Source of the DNA: Asticcacaulis biprosthecium C19 | GTDB taxonomy: Bacteria; Pseudomonadota; Alphaproteobacteria; Caulobacterales; Caulobacteraceae | Assembly (NCBI RefSeq): GCF_000204015.1 | Contig: NZ_GL883078.1 | Location: 410,258 to 444,711 of the forward strand | DNA length: 34,454 bases | Reading direction: 5' to 3' | Part shown: positions 1 to 7,775 of the stretch, piece by piece | Layout: each line of letters starts with the position of its first letter | Numbering within the stretch: position 1 is the first letter of the stretch | Program-made: the position numbers and the translations under genes | The notes under the pieces: generated by a model | Databases searched by the model: none | Seen by the model: only the letters and a program-made list of their open reading frames with translations | What the model was told of the DNA's origin: nothing

Positions 1-356
1 GGTCAAGCCCGACCGCGGCTGATATTGTTTATATTCCTGGCTTTTCCAATTTTCGATGGCGTCTGCGAAAGAAAGTCGCCCCACCACCACATCTCACGCG
101 CTGCGCCTTCGGCGGGGCGCGTGAGATGTGGTCCCCCTCCCCAACAAGTGGGGAGGAGAAGGAACAGTGATCTGCCCGGAATATTTCGAACCCGTCGTTC
201 AGATGTCGCACATCATCGCAACCTCAACTTGAGCGGCCGACCTAACCGCTTCATAACCAACAGGTTTCCGGTGAAAGACCAATTTTCCACAGCCCCCTTC
301 CCTTCTCTCCTTTCTGTGTTACTTTAACCCAAAATAAGAATTCAGGGGTGTTGCGT
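1..356. other. Gene-free 5' end of window with a palindromic element
   Basis: I find no credible gene before the DUF1800 gene. The short open frames here are fragments of an intergenic repeat. The stretch holds a perfect 16 bp inverted repeat (86-101 with 117-132) followed by a CTCCCC/GGGGAG hairpin. The last 140 bases, which should hold the promoter of the downstream gene, show no clear consensus. Confidence 0.6.
74..157. repeat. Intergenic palindromic repeat
   Basis: The arms ACCACATCTCACGCGC (86-101) and their exact complement (117-132) enclose a 15-base loop. A second hairpin, CTCCCC...GGGGAG, follows directly. The 15-base left end AGTCGCCCCACCACC recurs exactly at 14422-14436, again ahead of a CTCCCC...GGGGAG hairpin, so this is one copy of a dispersed family. 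It has no coding potential that I can support. Confidence 0.6.
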
Positions 357-2138
357 ATGAGGGAAGAGGTAATCGGTTCCATGGACGAGGTGCGTCCGGA
401 GCCCCAGACAGAGACTCAGTCACAAGCCAGATCCGATAGCCTCCCTTCTGCCGCAGGCCTTGGGGTCGTCGCCGCGTTGGCGCTGCCCCTCGCCGCGTGC
501 GGGGGAGGCGGGGGCGGAGGCGGTGGAGGTAGTTCTCCACCGCCACCACCGCCGCCACCGGTGTTGAACTATACCGAAACCGAAGCCGCGCGGTTCCTGC
601 TGCAGGCGCAATTCTCGCTGACCACCGAAGACATCACCGCGGTGCGTCAGCAGACCTACAGCACCTGGCTCGATAACCAGTTCGCCGCTGCGCCCAGCCA
701 GACCGGCACAGCCTGGCTGGACGGTCAGACCCACGGCACCCCTAAGGCCGACGGCAACTACTTCAATCCGAGCATGGGCGACTGGATGGCCTGGCGGATG
801 ATGATGACCGGCTCAGACCAGGTGCGTAAGCGTCTGGCGCTGGCCTTGTCGGAAATGCTGGTCACGTCGCTGTCGCCGATCGACGGCTTCTGGCCGCCCT
901 ATGTCATCGCCGGCTACTGGGACATGCTGACGGCGAATGTCTTCGGCAATTTCCGCACGCTGATCGAGGAAGTGACGCTGAACCCGTCGATGGGCTTCTT
1001 CCTCAATACCAAGGGCAATCAGAAGGAAGACCCGTCGACCGGACGCGTCCCCGACGAAAACTATGCCCGCGAAATCATGCAGTTGTTCACCATCGGCCTG
1101 TATGAGCTCAATCTCGACGGCACGGTGAAGACCAACAGCGCCGGCCAGCCGATTGAGACCTACGTCCAGTCGGACATCACCAATCTGGCGCGGGTGTTCA
1201 CCGGCTATGACTGGAACTACAGCCGCGTCACCTGGCAGAATACCGTCTTCCTGCCCTATGCCATTCCGACAACGGAATTTACCCGCGATCGCATGGCGCT
1301 GGACGCCTCCAAGCATTCCGACCTGGCGGTGACATTCCTGGGCACGACCATCCCCGCCAATACGCCGGGCGCGACGGCGTTGCAGACGGCGCTGAATACC
1401 CTGTTCAACCACCCCAATGTCGGGCCGTTCTTTGCGCGGCAGATGATCCAGCGGCTGGTGACCTCCAACCCGTCGCCGGCCTATATCCAGCGTGTCGCCA
1501 CCGCCTTCAACAACAATGGCGCCGGCGTTCGCGGCGATCTGAAGGCCGTGTGGAAGGCGATCCTGACCGACGTCGAGGCGCGCACCCTGCCGACCTCGCC
1601 GCGCGCCGGCAAGCTGCGGGAACCGATCGTGCGCTGGGCGCAATGGGCGCGGACCTTCAACGTCACTTCGGCGACCGGCAAGTGGGAGATCTACGACACC
1701 TCCAATGCCGATACCGGCCTGGGCCAAAGCCCGCTGCGGTCGCCGTCGGTGTTCAACTTCTTCCGGCCCGGCTATGTGCCGCCCCAGACCCAGTTCGCCA
1801 CGGACGGTGATGTGGCGCCGGAGTTCCAGATCCACAATGAGACCTCGACAGCCGGCTATATCAACTTTCTGGCCTGGTCGATGGCCAACGGCTACAACGA
1901 CGTCAAGCCCAGCTACAGCAATGTTCTGTCGCTGGTGACCGACTCCAAGGGGTTGCTGGACTGGCTGAACCTGCGTTTCACCGCCAACCAGATATCGCCG
2001 GCCACCATCACCCTGATGCAGGCGGCACTCGACGCCAACCCGGTGACCGCGGCCTCGACCGACGCTCAGAAGATGGACCGCATCCACGGCGCCTTGCTGA
2101 TGGTTATGGCCTGTCCCGAATATATCGTTCAGAAGTAA
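357..2138 (+). CDS. DUF1800 family exported lipoprotein-like protein
   Basis: About 593 residues matching the DUF1800 family, whose biochemical role is not established. Family hallmarks are the block around 'GNQKEDP...VPDENYAREIMQLFTIGLYEL' (split here: GNQKEDPSTGR, then PDENYAREIMQLFTIGLYE) and 'VFTGYDW'. The N-terminus has a hydrophobic stretch ending in a lipobox-like LPLAAC (Cys about residue 48). A run of ten glycines and a run of eight prolines follow, which looks like a flexible tether. ATG 357 is chosen because AGGGG lies 8 bases upstream; ATG 381 and GTG 348 are alternatives. The DUF1501 gene starts 9 bases after the stop, a pairing seen in many bacteria. The long antisense open frame over both genes is a shadow. 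Confidence 0.88.
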   Translation: MREEVIGSMDEVRPEPQTETQSQARSDSLPSAAGLGVVAALALPLAACGGGGGGGGGGSSPPPPPPPPVLNYTETEAARFLLQAQFSLTTEDITAVRQQTYSTWLDNQFAAAPSQTGTAWLDGQTHGTPKADGNYFNPSMGDWMAWRMMMTGSDQVRKRLALALSEMLVTSLSPIDGFWPPYVIAGYWDMLTANVFGNFRTLIEEVTLNPSMGFFLNTKGNQKEDPSTGRVPDENYAREIMQLFTIGLYELNLDGTVKTNSAGQPIETYVQSDITNLARVFTGYDWNYSRVTWQNTVFLPYAIPTTEFTRDRMALDASKHSDLAVTFLGTTIPANTPGATALQTALNTLFNHPNVGPFFARQMIQRLVTSNPSPAYIQRVATAFNNNGAGVRGDLKAVWKAILTDVEARTLPTSPRAGKLREPIVRWAQWARTFNVTSATGKWEIYDTSNADTGLGQSPLRSPSVFNFFRPGYVPPQTQFATDGDVAPEFQIHNETSTAGYINFLAWSMANGYNDVKPSYSNVLSLVTDSKGLLDWLNLRFTANQISPATITLMQAALDANPVTAASTDAQKMDRIHGALLMVMACPEYIVQK

Positions 2139-2147
2139 GGCGTCCCC

Positions 2148-3569
2148 ATGTACAAGAACAACATACCGGACCTGAACCGTCGCGCCTTCCTGAAACGCAC
2201 CATGGCCCTCTCGGCCATGGGCGCCGCGGCTCCGATGGCGCTGAACCTGGCTGCGGCCGGTGAAGCGGCGGCCTTCGATGCCACGGATTACAAGGCGATC
2301 GTCTGCGTCTTCCTCTATGGCGGCAACGACTACGCCAATACGGTCGTGCCCTATGACCTGCCCAATTACGACCTGTATGCCGCGCTGCGCGGCGGCAATC
2401 CCGGCCGGTTGCGCGGTAATATCGCCTACGGCCATGCGGAACTGACCCCGACGGCGTTGACGCCGATCGTGGCCCAGACCCTGACCGACGACCTGCGGTT
2501 CGCGCTTAACCCGAGCCTGACGGGGGTGGCGTCTCTGTTCCACGCCGGCAAGGCCGCGGTGCAGCTCAATGTCGGACCGCTGGTGGTGCCGACGACCAAG
2601 GCGCAGTATCAGTCGGCCGGGGTGCCTTTGCCGCCCAAGCTGTTCTCGCACAACGACCAGCAGTCGGTGTGGCAGGCCCTGGGGTCCGAAGGCGCCACGC
2701 GCGGCTGGGGCGGCCGTATCGGCGACCTGGCGCTGTCGTCCAATGCCAACAGTCTGCTGACCTGTATTTCCGCCGCGGGCAATGCGGTCTTCGTGTCCGG
2801 CCAGGACGCGTTGCAGTATCAGATCAGCCCGGACGGTGCGATCCCGATCTGGCCGGCCAAGGGCTGGGCCTTTGGTTCCGGCCAGGTGTCGGCGACCCTG
2901 AAGACCCTGATCACCCGCCCCAGCAGCCATGTGCTGGAGAACGAGTTTACGCGCGTGACTGCACGGTCGATGCAGATGGAAGAGATCGTCAACACGGCCC
3001 TGGCGCCGGTCAACCTGACGACCTCGTTCGACACCGACGGCCGGCCGAATGGCCTGGCCAACCAGCTTAAGATCGTGGCGCGGCTGATCGGGGCGCGTAA
3101 TACCCTGGGTTCCAAGCGCCAGGTGTTCTTCGTGTCGATCGGCGGGTTCGACAACCACGACGGCCTGATGGAAAACCATCCGGGACTGATGTCGGCGATC
3201 AATGAAGCGGTCAGCGCGTTTTATGCCGCCACCGTGGAACTGGGCGTGGCCGACAAGGTGACCCTGTTCACGGCGTCCGACTTCGGCCGGACCCTGTCGT
3301 CGAACGGCAATGGCTCGGACCATGGCTGGGGCTCTCATCACCTGGTGGTGGGTGGTGGCGTGCGCGGTGGCCAGTTCTATGGGACGGCGCCGCATATCTC
3401 AGTCGATACCGACGATCAGGTCGGTCAGGGGCGGCTGCTGCCGACGACCTCGGTCGACCAGATGGGGGCGACCCTGGCGCGCTGGTTCGGTGTGTCGGAT
3501 TCGGAGCTGCCGGTGATTTTGCCGCGGATTGGCAATTTCGGGACGTCGAACCTGGGTTTCATGAGCTGA
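2148..3569 (+). CDS. DUF1501 family Tat-exported protein
   Basis: 473 residues of the DUF1501 family, related to the alkaline phosphatase/sulfatase fold. The N-terminus carries a twin-arginine signal (NRRAFLKR at residues 10-17, then an Ala-rich hydrophobic core ending near AAAGEAAAF), so the protein should be exported folded. Typical motifs are FLYGGNDYANTVVPYD near the start of the mature part and SDFGRT...SDHGWGSHHLVVGG near the C-terminus. It is the second gene of an operon with the DUF1800 gene. The pair is presumably one envelope-associated function, which cannot be named from sequence. Confidence 0.9.
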   Translation: MYKNNIPDLNRRAFLKRTMALSAMGAAAPMALNLAAAGEAAAFDATDYKAIVCVFLYGGNDYANTVVPYDLPNYDLYAALRGGNPGRLRGNIAYGHAELTPTALTPIVAQTLTDDLRFALNPSLTGVASLFHAGKAAVQLNVGPLVVPTTKAQYQSAGVPLPPKLFSHNDQQSVWQALGSEGATRGWGGRIGDLALSSNANSLLTCISAAGNAVFVSGQDALQYQISPDGAIPIWPAKGWAFGSGQVSATLKTLITRPSSHVLENEFTRVTARSMQMEEIVNTALAPVNLTTSFDTDGRPNGLANQLKIVARLIGARNTLGSKRQVFFVSIGGFDNHDGLMENHPGLMSAINEAVSAFYAATVELGVADKVTLFTASDFGRTLSSNGNGSDHGWGSHHLVVGGGVRGGQFYGTAPHISVDTDDQVGQGRLLPTTSVDQMGATLARWFGVSDSELPVILPRIGNFGTSNLGFMS

Positions 3570-3882
3570 CGCAAGAACGGGCAACAACCGCGTAGTGGCA
3601 TTTACGTAAAGTGGGTCCACAGATTACACAGATTTGAGGGATTAAGAATTCTGCGCGCTTCTTACTTAATCTGCGATAATCTGTGTAATCTGTGTAATCT
3701 GTGGACCCACTTTGCGATATTTACCGACGCACGGTCGCGTTTTTATCTGGTTACGTAAAGTGCGCTTCGCGCGGGTTATCCGGCGATAGTGAAATCTAAA
3801 AGCCGTTAACCCTTTCCGTCGAAGCGGCCTTAAGGCTTTGCGCGTAATCTGTCCTTAAGTACCCCAGGACGGATCGCGTACC
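3570..3882. other. Intergenic region with a large inverted repeat
   Basis: 313 bases without a gene between the DUF1501 gene and the small flagellar gene. It is dominated by the inverted repeat listed at 3608-3713. The 10-mer TTACGTAAAG occurs just outside the left arm (3602-3611) and again at 3751-3760. A TTAACC half-site at 3806-3811 could belong to the promoter of the next gene, but no full CtrA or sigma-54 site is visible. Confidence 0.55.
3608..3713. repeat. 25 bp inverted repeat with ACAGATT iterations
   Basis: The arms 3608-3632 and 3689-3713 are exact reverse complements over 25 bases, containing GTGGGTCCACAGATTACACA. The right arm has one extra ACACAGATT-type iteration. The inner flanks (GGGATTAAG and CTTACTTAATC) also pair imperfectly. 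A transcript of either strand would fold into a long stem, so it could act as a terminator for the DUF1501 operon. The arrangement looks like a mobile palindromic intergenic element rather than a simple terminator. Confidence 0.7.
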
Positions 3883-4098
3883 ATGTCGCTGCTTGCCACG
3901 TCCCTATCCGGTGTCACCGCCGCGTCCGCCCGTTTCGATCGGGCTTCGACCAGTCTGGTCGCCAATGCCTCACGCGGCAATGACATCCTCAGCGACCTGG
4001 TCGAGCAGATCGACTCGCGCAATGCCTTCCAGGCCAGCATCAATGTCGCGCGCGCCGCCGACGACATGATGGGCCGGGTCCTCGATATTAAAGCGTAG
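3883..4098 (+). CDS. Small flagellar rod/hook D0-like protein
   Basis: 71 residues. The N-terminal half (SGVTAASARFDRASTSLVAN) resembles the N-terminal helix of flagellar rod and hook proteins. The C-terminal half (VEQIDSRNAFQASINVARAA, then DDMMGRVLDI) resembles the C-terminal helix of FlgC/FlgE/FlgG/FlgK. The central domain of those proteins is missing, so the gene encodes a D0-like core only. It stands alone with its own terminator 30 bases downstream. I infer an axial or export-related flagellar role; no symbol can be assigned. Confidence 0.7.
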   Translation: MSLLATSLSGVTAASARFDRASTSLVANASRGNDILSDLVEQIDSRNAFQASINVARAADDMMGRVLDIKA

Positions 4099-4130
4099 CC
4101 TGTCTGTTTCCTTCCCCCTGAACTGAAAAT

Positions 4131-4162
4131 GCCCGCCGGTGCGTCCGGCGGGCTTTCTTTTT
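4131..4162 (+). terminator. Rho-independent terminator
   Basis: Perfect 9 bp stem GCCCGCCGG / CCGGCGGGC (4131-4139, 4145-4153) with a 5-base loop, followed by TTTCTTTTT. It ends transcription of the small flagellar gene before the convergent trcR. Confidence 0.9.
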
Positions 4163-4189
4163 GGAGCTCAGTTGCCGCGGGGGCGGCGG

Positions 4190-4216
4190 GCCCGAATGGG
4201 TTCCCCTCATTCGGGC
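4190..4216. other. Stem-loop beyond the trcR stop codon
   Basis: GCCCGAATG (4190-4198) pairs exactly with CATTCGGGC (4208-4216). It lies 12 bases past the trcR stop. No T-run follows on the minus strand, so it may protect the 3' end or assist termination rather than act as a classical terminator. Confidence 0.4.
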
Positions 4217-4227
4217 TGCACTGACGA

Positions 4228-4941
4228 TCAGTAGTCTTCGTCTTCTTCCGGTTCCGAACGCTTGCCACCGCCGGCGCCGAACACATCCTCGACGGACAGT
4301 TCGCTCTTGCGGGCGTAAGGCGAGTCGTCCTCTTCCTCGAAGGCCGGCTGCACGGTCTGGGCCGGCTTCAGGCTCGGGTCGTCCAGCGGAATGCCCAGCT
4401 TTTCGGCCTGCTTGCGCTTGACCTCGGCAGCCTTTTTGACCAGCGCGTCCAGCTCGATCTGCGACACCAGGCCCAGAGTCACCGGATCAACCGGCTTGAT
4501 GTTGATGCTGTTCCAGTGACCGCGCGAACGGACCTGCTCGATGGTCGACTTGGTGGTGCCCAGCAGCTTGGAGATCTGCGCGTCGGTGACTTCCGGGTGG
4601 TGCTTGACGAACCACAGGATGGCGTCCGGACGGTCCTGGCGGCGCGACACCGGCGTATAGCGCGGCGCCTTCTTGGCGGGCTTCAGCAGTTCGGCATGGC
4701 GAGACACCTGGGCCTTCATGCGGTAGGTGTCCTTGGCCTCGGCGCGGTCCAGCTCTTCGCGGGTCAACTGGCCATTGGCAATCGGGTCGGCGCCGCGGAT
4801 ATCGCGCGCCACTTCGCCGTCGGCAATGCCTTTGACTTCGAGCGGGTGCAGGCCGCAGAAATCGGCAATCTGGGCGAAGGCAAGCGAGGTATTGTCGACC
4901 AGCCACACGGCGGTCGCCTTGGGCATCAGGATCTCGGCCAT
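4228..4941 (-). CDS. trcR: TrcR/DUF1013 family cell-cycle transcriptional regulator
   Basis: 237 residues matching the alphaproteobacterial DUF1013 family, now named TrcR in protein family databases. The N-terminus MAEILMPKATAVWLVDNTSL is characteristic. Central residues include RPDAILWFVKHHPEVTDAQI and SKLLGTTKSTIEQVRSRGHW, which look like a helix-turn-helix segment of a DNA-binding protein. The C-terminus is acidic and low-complexity (EEEDDSPYARK, EPEEDEDY). ATG 4941 gives the conserved N-terminus. A 9 bp hairpin lies in the leader (4981-5003). The family call is firm; the regulatory role rests on the family name. Confidence 0.85.
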   Translation of the reverse strand: MAEILMPKATAVWLVDNTSLAFAQIADFCGLHPLEVKGIADGEVARDIRGADPIANGQLTREELDRAEAKDTYRMKAQVSRHAELLKPAKKAPRYTPVSRRQDRPDAILWFVKHHPEVTDAQISKLLGTTKSTIEQVRSRGHWNSINIKPVDPVTLGLVSQIELDALVKKAAEVKRKQAEKLGIPLDDPSLKPAQTVQPAFEEEDDSPYARKSELSVEDVFGAGGGKRSEPEEDEDY

Positions 4942-4980
4942 GGTCGTTAATTCCTTTTTTTGGCGGTCCAGAAATAGCTA

Positions 4981-5003
4981 CGCCCGGCTTTTGCAGCCGG
5001 GCG
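4981..5003 (-). other. Hairpin between the 5628 gene and trcR
   Basis: CGCCCGGCT and AGCCGGGCG form a perfect 9 bp stem with loop TTTGC. On the minus strand it lies 65 bases past the stop of the upstream secreted-protein gene and 40 bases before trcR. The following TAGCTATTTCT is only weakly T-rich. A weak terminator or a trcR leader structure both fit. Confidence 0.5.
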
Positions 5004-5067
5004 TGTGGGTTGGGTGATGATATAGAGCGATTTCATGACGAAGGGAAGAGGTATCGCAACCCCGCCG

Positions 5068-5628
5068 TCACGCAGCCTGACATAGACCCAGTTTGGCCGC
5101 CGTGCCGTCTTTGTCCTTATGCATCGTCACCTGCAACGGCACATAGTCGCCCGTCGCCGAGCTGGAGATCAGCATGACAAAGACCTGGTCGTTCATGCGG
5201 AAACAATAGGTCTCCTGGACGAACGACCAGTTGCGGCGATTCACCGCCGGGCCATAGTCGGCAAAGGGTTCTGCCTTCAGACCGGCTTCAGCAAGGGTGT
5301 TCAGAACCTGGTCGCGCAGTTGCGCCCCCTTGCCCCTGGGGCTGCGGATGTAACAGCCGCCGCGATCATTCTCCTCGACCGTGACGCCGCCCCGGCCGAT
5401 GATCTTTTGCGCCGTTTTGCCATTGCGTTTGACCGTGCGCGAATGGCGTTTGACGTAGTCCTCGAGCTGGCCACCTTCGCGCAGCCAGGTCAGGCAGCCC
5501 TGGTCAACGGCATAGGCCACTGCGTCCCGGCTGGGCGAAAACGGATGTGTCGCCAGGGCGTAGCCCGCCGCCAGCGAGCCGGAAAGGGTAATGGCGGTGA
5601 ACAGCGCAATACGAAACCGATACGACAT
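5068..5628 (-). CDS. Unrecognised secreted or membrane-anchored protein
   Basis: 186 residues. The first 25 form a signal peptide or signal anchor (MSYRFRIALFTAITLSGSLA). The rest has four cysteines, near 'DQGCLTWL', 'RGGCYIRS', 'QETYCFRM' and the C-terminal 'LGLCQAA', which could form disulfides after export. ATG 5628 is preferred over the upstream in-frame start at 5667 because GAAGGGG lies just before it and it starts the signal peptide. Two palindromes (5673-5705) sit upstream, so repression by a TetR-like factor is likely. I do not recognise the family. Confidence 0.7.
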   Translation of the reverse strand: MSYRFRIALFTAITLSGSLAAGYALATHPFSPSRDAVAYAVDQGCLTWLREGGQLEDYVKRHSRTVKRNGKTAQKIIGRGGVTVEENDRGGCYIRSPRGKGAQLRDQVLNTLAEAGLKAEPFADYGPAVNRRNWSFVQETYCFRMNDQVFVMLISSSATGDYVPLQVTMHKDKDGTAAKLGLCQAA

Positions 5629-5672
5629 GTGAAGCCCCTTCGCATGATGTTGAAAAAGCCTTAGCATGAATT

Positions 5673-5685
5673 TGAACGAGGTTCA
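5673..5685. promoter_or_regulatory. Palindromic operator, copy 1
   Basis: TGAAC-GAG-GTTCA, extended to TTGAAC...GTTCAA. It lies 44-57 bases upstream of the 5628 start codon, in the promoter position. Its centre is exactly 20 bp from that of copy 2, so both face the same side of the helix. Confidence 0.65.
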
Positions 5686-5692
5686 ATAAAAA

Positions 5693-5705
5693 TGAACGCA
5701 GTTCA
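5693..5705. promoter_or_regulatory. Palindromic operator, copy 2
   Basis: TGAAC-GCA-GTTCA, a perfect palindrome with the same half-sites as copy 1. Its right end overlaps the TGA stop codon (5703-5705) of the upstream quinone oxidoreductase gene. Confidence 0.65.
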
Positions 5706-6725
5706 AATTTTTAGAACCACCTTACCGCAGTGGCTTTCGTCCATCCAGGCATGGGCCTTGGCGGCGTCTTCAAAAGCGAAGGTCTCCGCCAGGACCGGAT
5801 TGATCCGGCCCGCCTCGATCAGCGGCCAGACTTTTTCGTGCACCTTGGCGGTCAGACGGGCCTTTTCGTCGGATGAGCGCGGCCGCAGCATCGAACCGGT
5901 GATGACCGCCTGTTTCTGCATGACCCGGCGCAGGTCCAGCTCCACCACCGGCGAGCGGCCGGTTCCGACCTGAACCATGCGGCCTTTCATATTGAGGCAG
6001 AGCAGGTTTTTCGCAACATAATCGCCCGCAACGATATCGAGCACGACGTCTGCGCCCCCTGCTCCCTTCACCGCGGCGACAAAGTCTTCCTCAGTGGCGG
6101 TGTCTATGACCAGGTCGGCGCCCAGAGACTTGGCAAATTCGCATTTGTCCGTGCCGCGCGCCGTGGCGATAACCTTGGCGCCCCACGCCTTGCCCATCTG
6201 AATGGTCATGGCGCCGATACCGGAATTGCCACCATGGACCAGGACGGTTTCGCCCGGTTGCAGGCCGCCGTGTTCGATCAGGTTGGCGTAGACAGTAAGC
6301 GCTGCTTCGGGCAGGGAGGCCGCCTGGGCCATCGACCAGCCGGCCGGTATCGGCAGCAGATGGCGCAGATCAACGGCGACATATTCGGCATAGCCGCCGC
6401 CATTGACCAGGGCACACACGGGGTCGCCTACGCGCCACGCAACATCATCAGAAAATGTTAGTTGCCCTACCGCTTCGCTGCTTGAGGGCGGCGGCAAGGC
6501 AGGTTTAATCGCCTCGATCCAGCCCGACACTTCCAGCCCCAGACCGGGTGCGGCGCCCGGTGGGGGCGGATACAGACCGCGCCTTTGCAAGATGTCCGGC
6601 CTGTTCACACCGGCATGACTGGTCCGTATCAGGACAGATCCGGGTCCCGTTTCGGGGCGGGGCGCCTCAGACATATAGAGATCCGACGGATTGGCCCCGT
6701 CCCCGCGCACGGACATGACTCTCAT
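5703..6725 (-). CDS. NAD(P)H quinone oxidoreductase, zinc-independent MDR family
   Basis: 340 residues of the medium-chain dehydrogenase/reductase superfamily, closest to the PIG3/quinone oxidoreductase group. The start MRVMSVRGDG is chosen by alignment to the usual N-terminus and the following RPDILQRRGLYPPPPGA. The upstream in-frame extension to 7022 is not protein-like. The Rossmann motif is VLVHGGNSGIGAMTIQMG (about residues 161-178), and 'MVQVGTG' is also typical. An oddity is a Pro/Ser-rich stretch at about 74-95 (IKPALPPPSSSEAVGQ) where relatives have a short turn. It is divergent from the DUF1192-rcdA pair. Substrate unknown. Confidence 0.88.
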   Translation of the reverse strand: MRVMSVRGDGANPSDLYMSEAPRPETGPGSVLIRTSHAGVNRPDILQRRGLYPPPPGAAPGLGLEVSGWIEAIKPALPPPSSSEAVGQLTFSDDVAWRVGDPVCALVNGGGYAEYVAVDLRHLLPIPAGWSMAQAASLPEAALTVYANLIEHGGLQPGETVLVHGGNSGIGAMTIQMGKAWGAKVIATARGTDKCEFAKSLGADLVIDTATEEDFVAAVKGAGGADVVLDIVAGDYVAKNLLCLNMKGRMVQVGTGRSPVVELDLRRVMQKQAVITGSMLRPRSSDEKARLTAKVHEKVWPLIEAGRINPVLAETFAFEDAAKAHAWMDESHCGKVVLKI

Positions 6726-6855
6726 GAAGTGATCCACCAAAGGTCCTGGATTGATTCTTTTTTCTTGATGTCTTCGCCCAAGAGGCGTTTCATCCTGCCT
6801 TAAGCATTGGCCGGAAACGGCGCCGTGTCCAGAGATATGGCCGGGAGGACTTGCG

Positions 6856-7077
6856 ATGATTGATGAAGAACTGCCTTTGTCGTTGCGACAGGCGCAGGGT
6901 GGCGGCTCCGCCTTGCAGAGTCTGGTACACGAGGACCTGTCGCCGTACAGCGTCGAGGACCTGGCCAGCCGTATCGTGACCCTGGAAGCCGAGATCAAAC
7001 GCGTGCGCGACACGTTGGACAATAAAAAAAACCGGTTATCGGAGGCTTCGGCTTTATTCTCTTTTAAGGGTAGTTAA
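6856..7077 (+). CDS. DUF1192 family small protein
   Basis: 73 residues of the alphaproteobacterial DUF1192 family. The diagnostic segment is LSPYSVEDLASRIVTLEAEI, followed by a predicted coiled-coil helix (KRVRDTLDNKKNRLSEASALF). The ATG has a strong ribosome site, GGGAGGA, 7 bases upstream. It precedes rcdA by 129 bases on the same strand. Function is unknown. Confidence 0.85.
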   Translation: MIDEELPLSLRQAQGGGSALQSLVHEDLSPYSVEDLASRIVTLEAEIKRVRDTLDNKKNRLSEASALFSFKGS

Positions 7078-7206
7078 CGTTTAATAACCCTGAAGGGTCC
7101 CACTGCGATGGCACAGGCGTTGCAGGTCGTCCCGGCGAAGGTTTGGAATGGCACGTGGCATATGCGGGTCAGAACGGGCCCAAGAAGTTTAGCACAAGGC
7201 TTGTAG

Positions 7207-7722
7207 ATGTCCGAAAGCACCGCTCCGACCCTGAATTTGCGCCTGCACGTCGTGCGGGACTTTGCCTCCTCCGATCTGTTCGATCGTACATTCAAGGAAG
7301 GCATGGCTCTGGTCGAAGAAACCGCCGCCTATCTCGACGGCGACGGCCGCCGCGACTCCCGCCTTCTGTCACGTGAAGACGCCCTGGTCTATGCCGGCGA
7401 AAGCATGCGGCTGACCACCCGGTTGATGCAGATCGCGTCCTGGCTTCTGGTCCAGCGCGCCGTTCGCGAAGGTGACATGGAAGCCTCCGACGCCTGCGAC
7501 GACAAGTACCGCATCGCGCCCCTGGCCGCCGACGCCTTTGCCGCGCAGCAAGCGCTGCCGTCAGGCCTGCTGCACCTGCTGGACCGCTCCAACCGCCTGT
7601 ACGACCGGATCTCGCACATGGACAAGCGCATGTTCGTCGATGCCGAGGCGCAAGAGGTCGTGGTCAATCCCGTTATCAGCCAGTTCCAGCGTCTGCAGTC
7701 CGCTTTCGGCGCAGAAGCTTAA
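7207..7722 (+). CDS. rcdA: RcdA (DUF1465), regulator of CtrA degradation
   Basis: 171 residues of the DUF1465 family, which includes Caulobacter RcdA. In Caulobacter, RcdA works with CpdR and PopA to deliver the master regulator CtrA to the ClpXP protease at the stalked pole. Recognisable segments are FKEGMALVEETAAYLDGDGR, ALVYAGESMRLTTRLMQIAS and WLLVQRAVREGDM, within an all-helical protein of family-typical length. The ATG at 7207 gives the conserved N-terminus. A strong terminator follows 19 bases after the stop. The cckA gene in the same window acts on the same target, CtrA. Confidence 0.85.
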   Translation: MSESTAPTLNLRLHVVRDFASSDLFDRTFKEGMALVEETAAYLDGDGRRDSRLLSREDALVYAGESMRLTTRLMQIASWLLVQRAVREGDMEASDACDDKYRIAPLAADAFAAQQALPSGLLHLLDRSNRLYDRISHMDKRMFVDAEAQEVVVNPVISQFQRLQSAFGAEA

Positions 7723-7741
7723 GTTTTCGATCAGACATACA

Positions 7742-7775
7742 AGAAAAGCCTCCGGAGATTTCCGGAGGCTTTTCT
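7742..7775. terminator. Terminator after rcdA
   Basis: Perfect 15 bp stem AGAAAAGCCTCCGGA / TCCGGAGGCTTTTCT (7742-7756, 7761-7775) with a 4-base loop. The 3' arm carries the T-run, so it should work in both directions. Confidence 0.9.

Noticed and set aside
813-3395. 860-codon open frame antisense to the DUF1800 and DUF1501 genes
   Set aside because: It is a shadow of high-GC coding sequence. The product is Arg/His/Gln-rich with no domain, and both sense genes are clear family members.
7070-7090. TTAACGTTTAA before rcdA as a CtrA box
   Set aside because: The half-sites are 3 bases apart, not 7.
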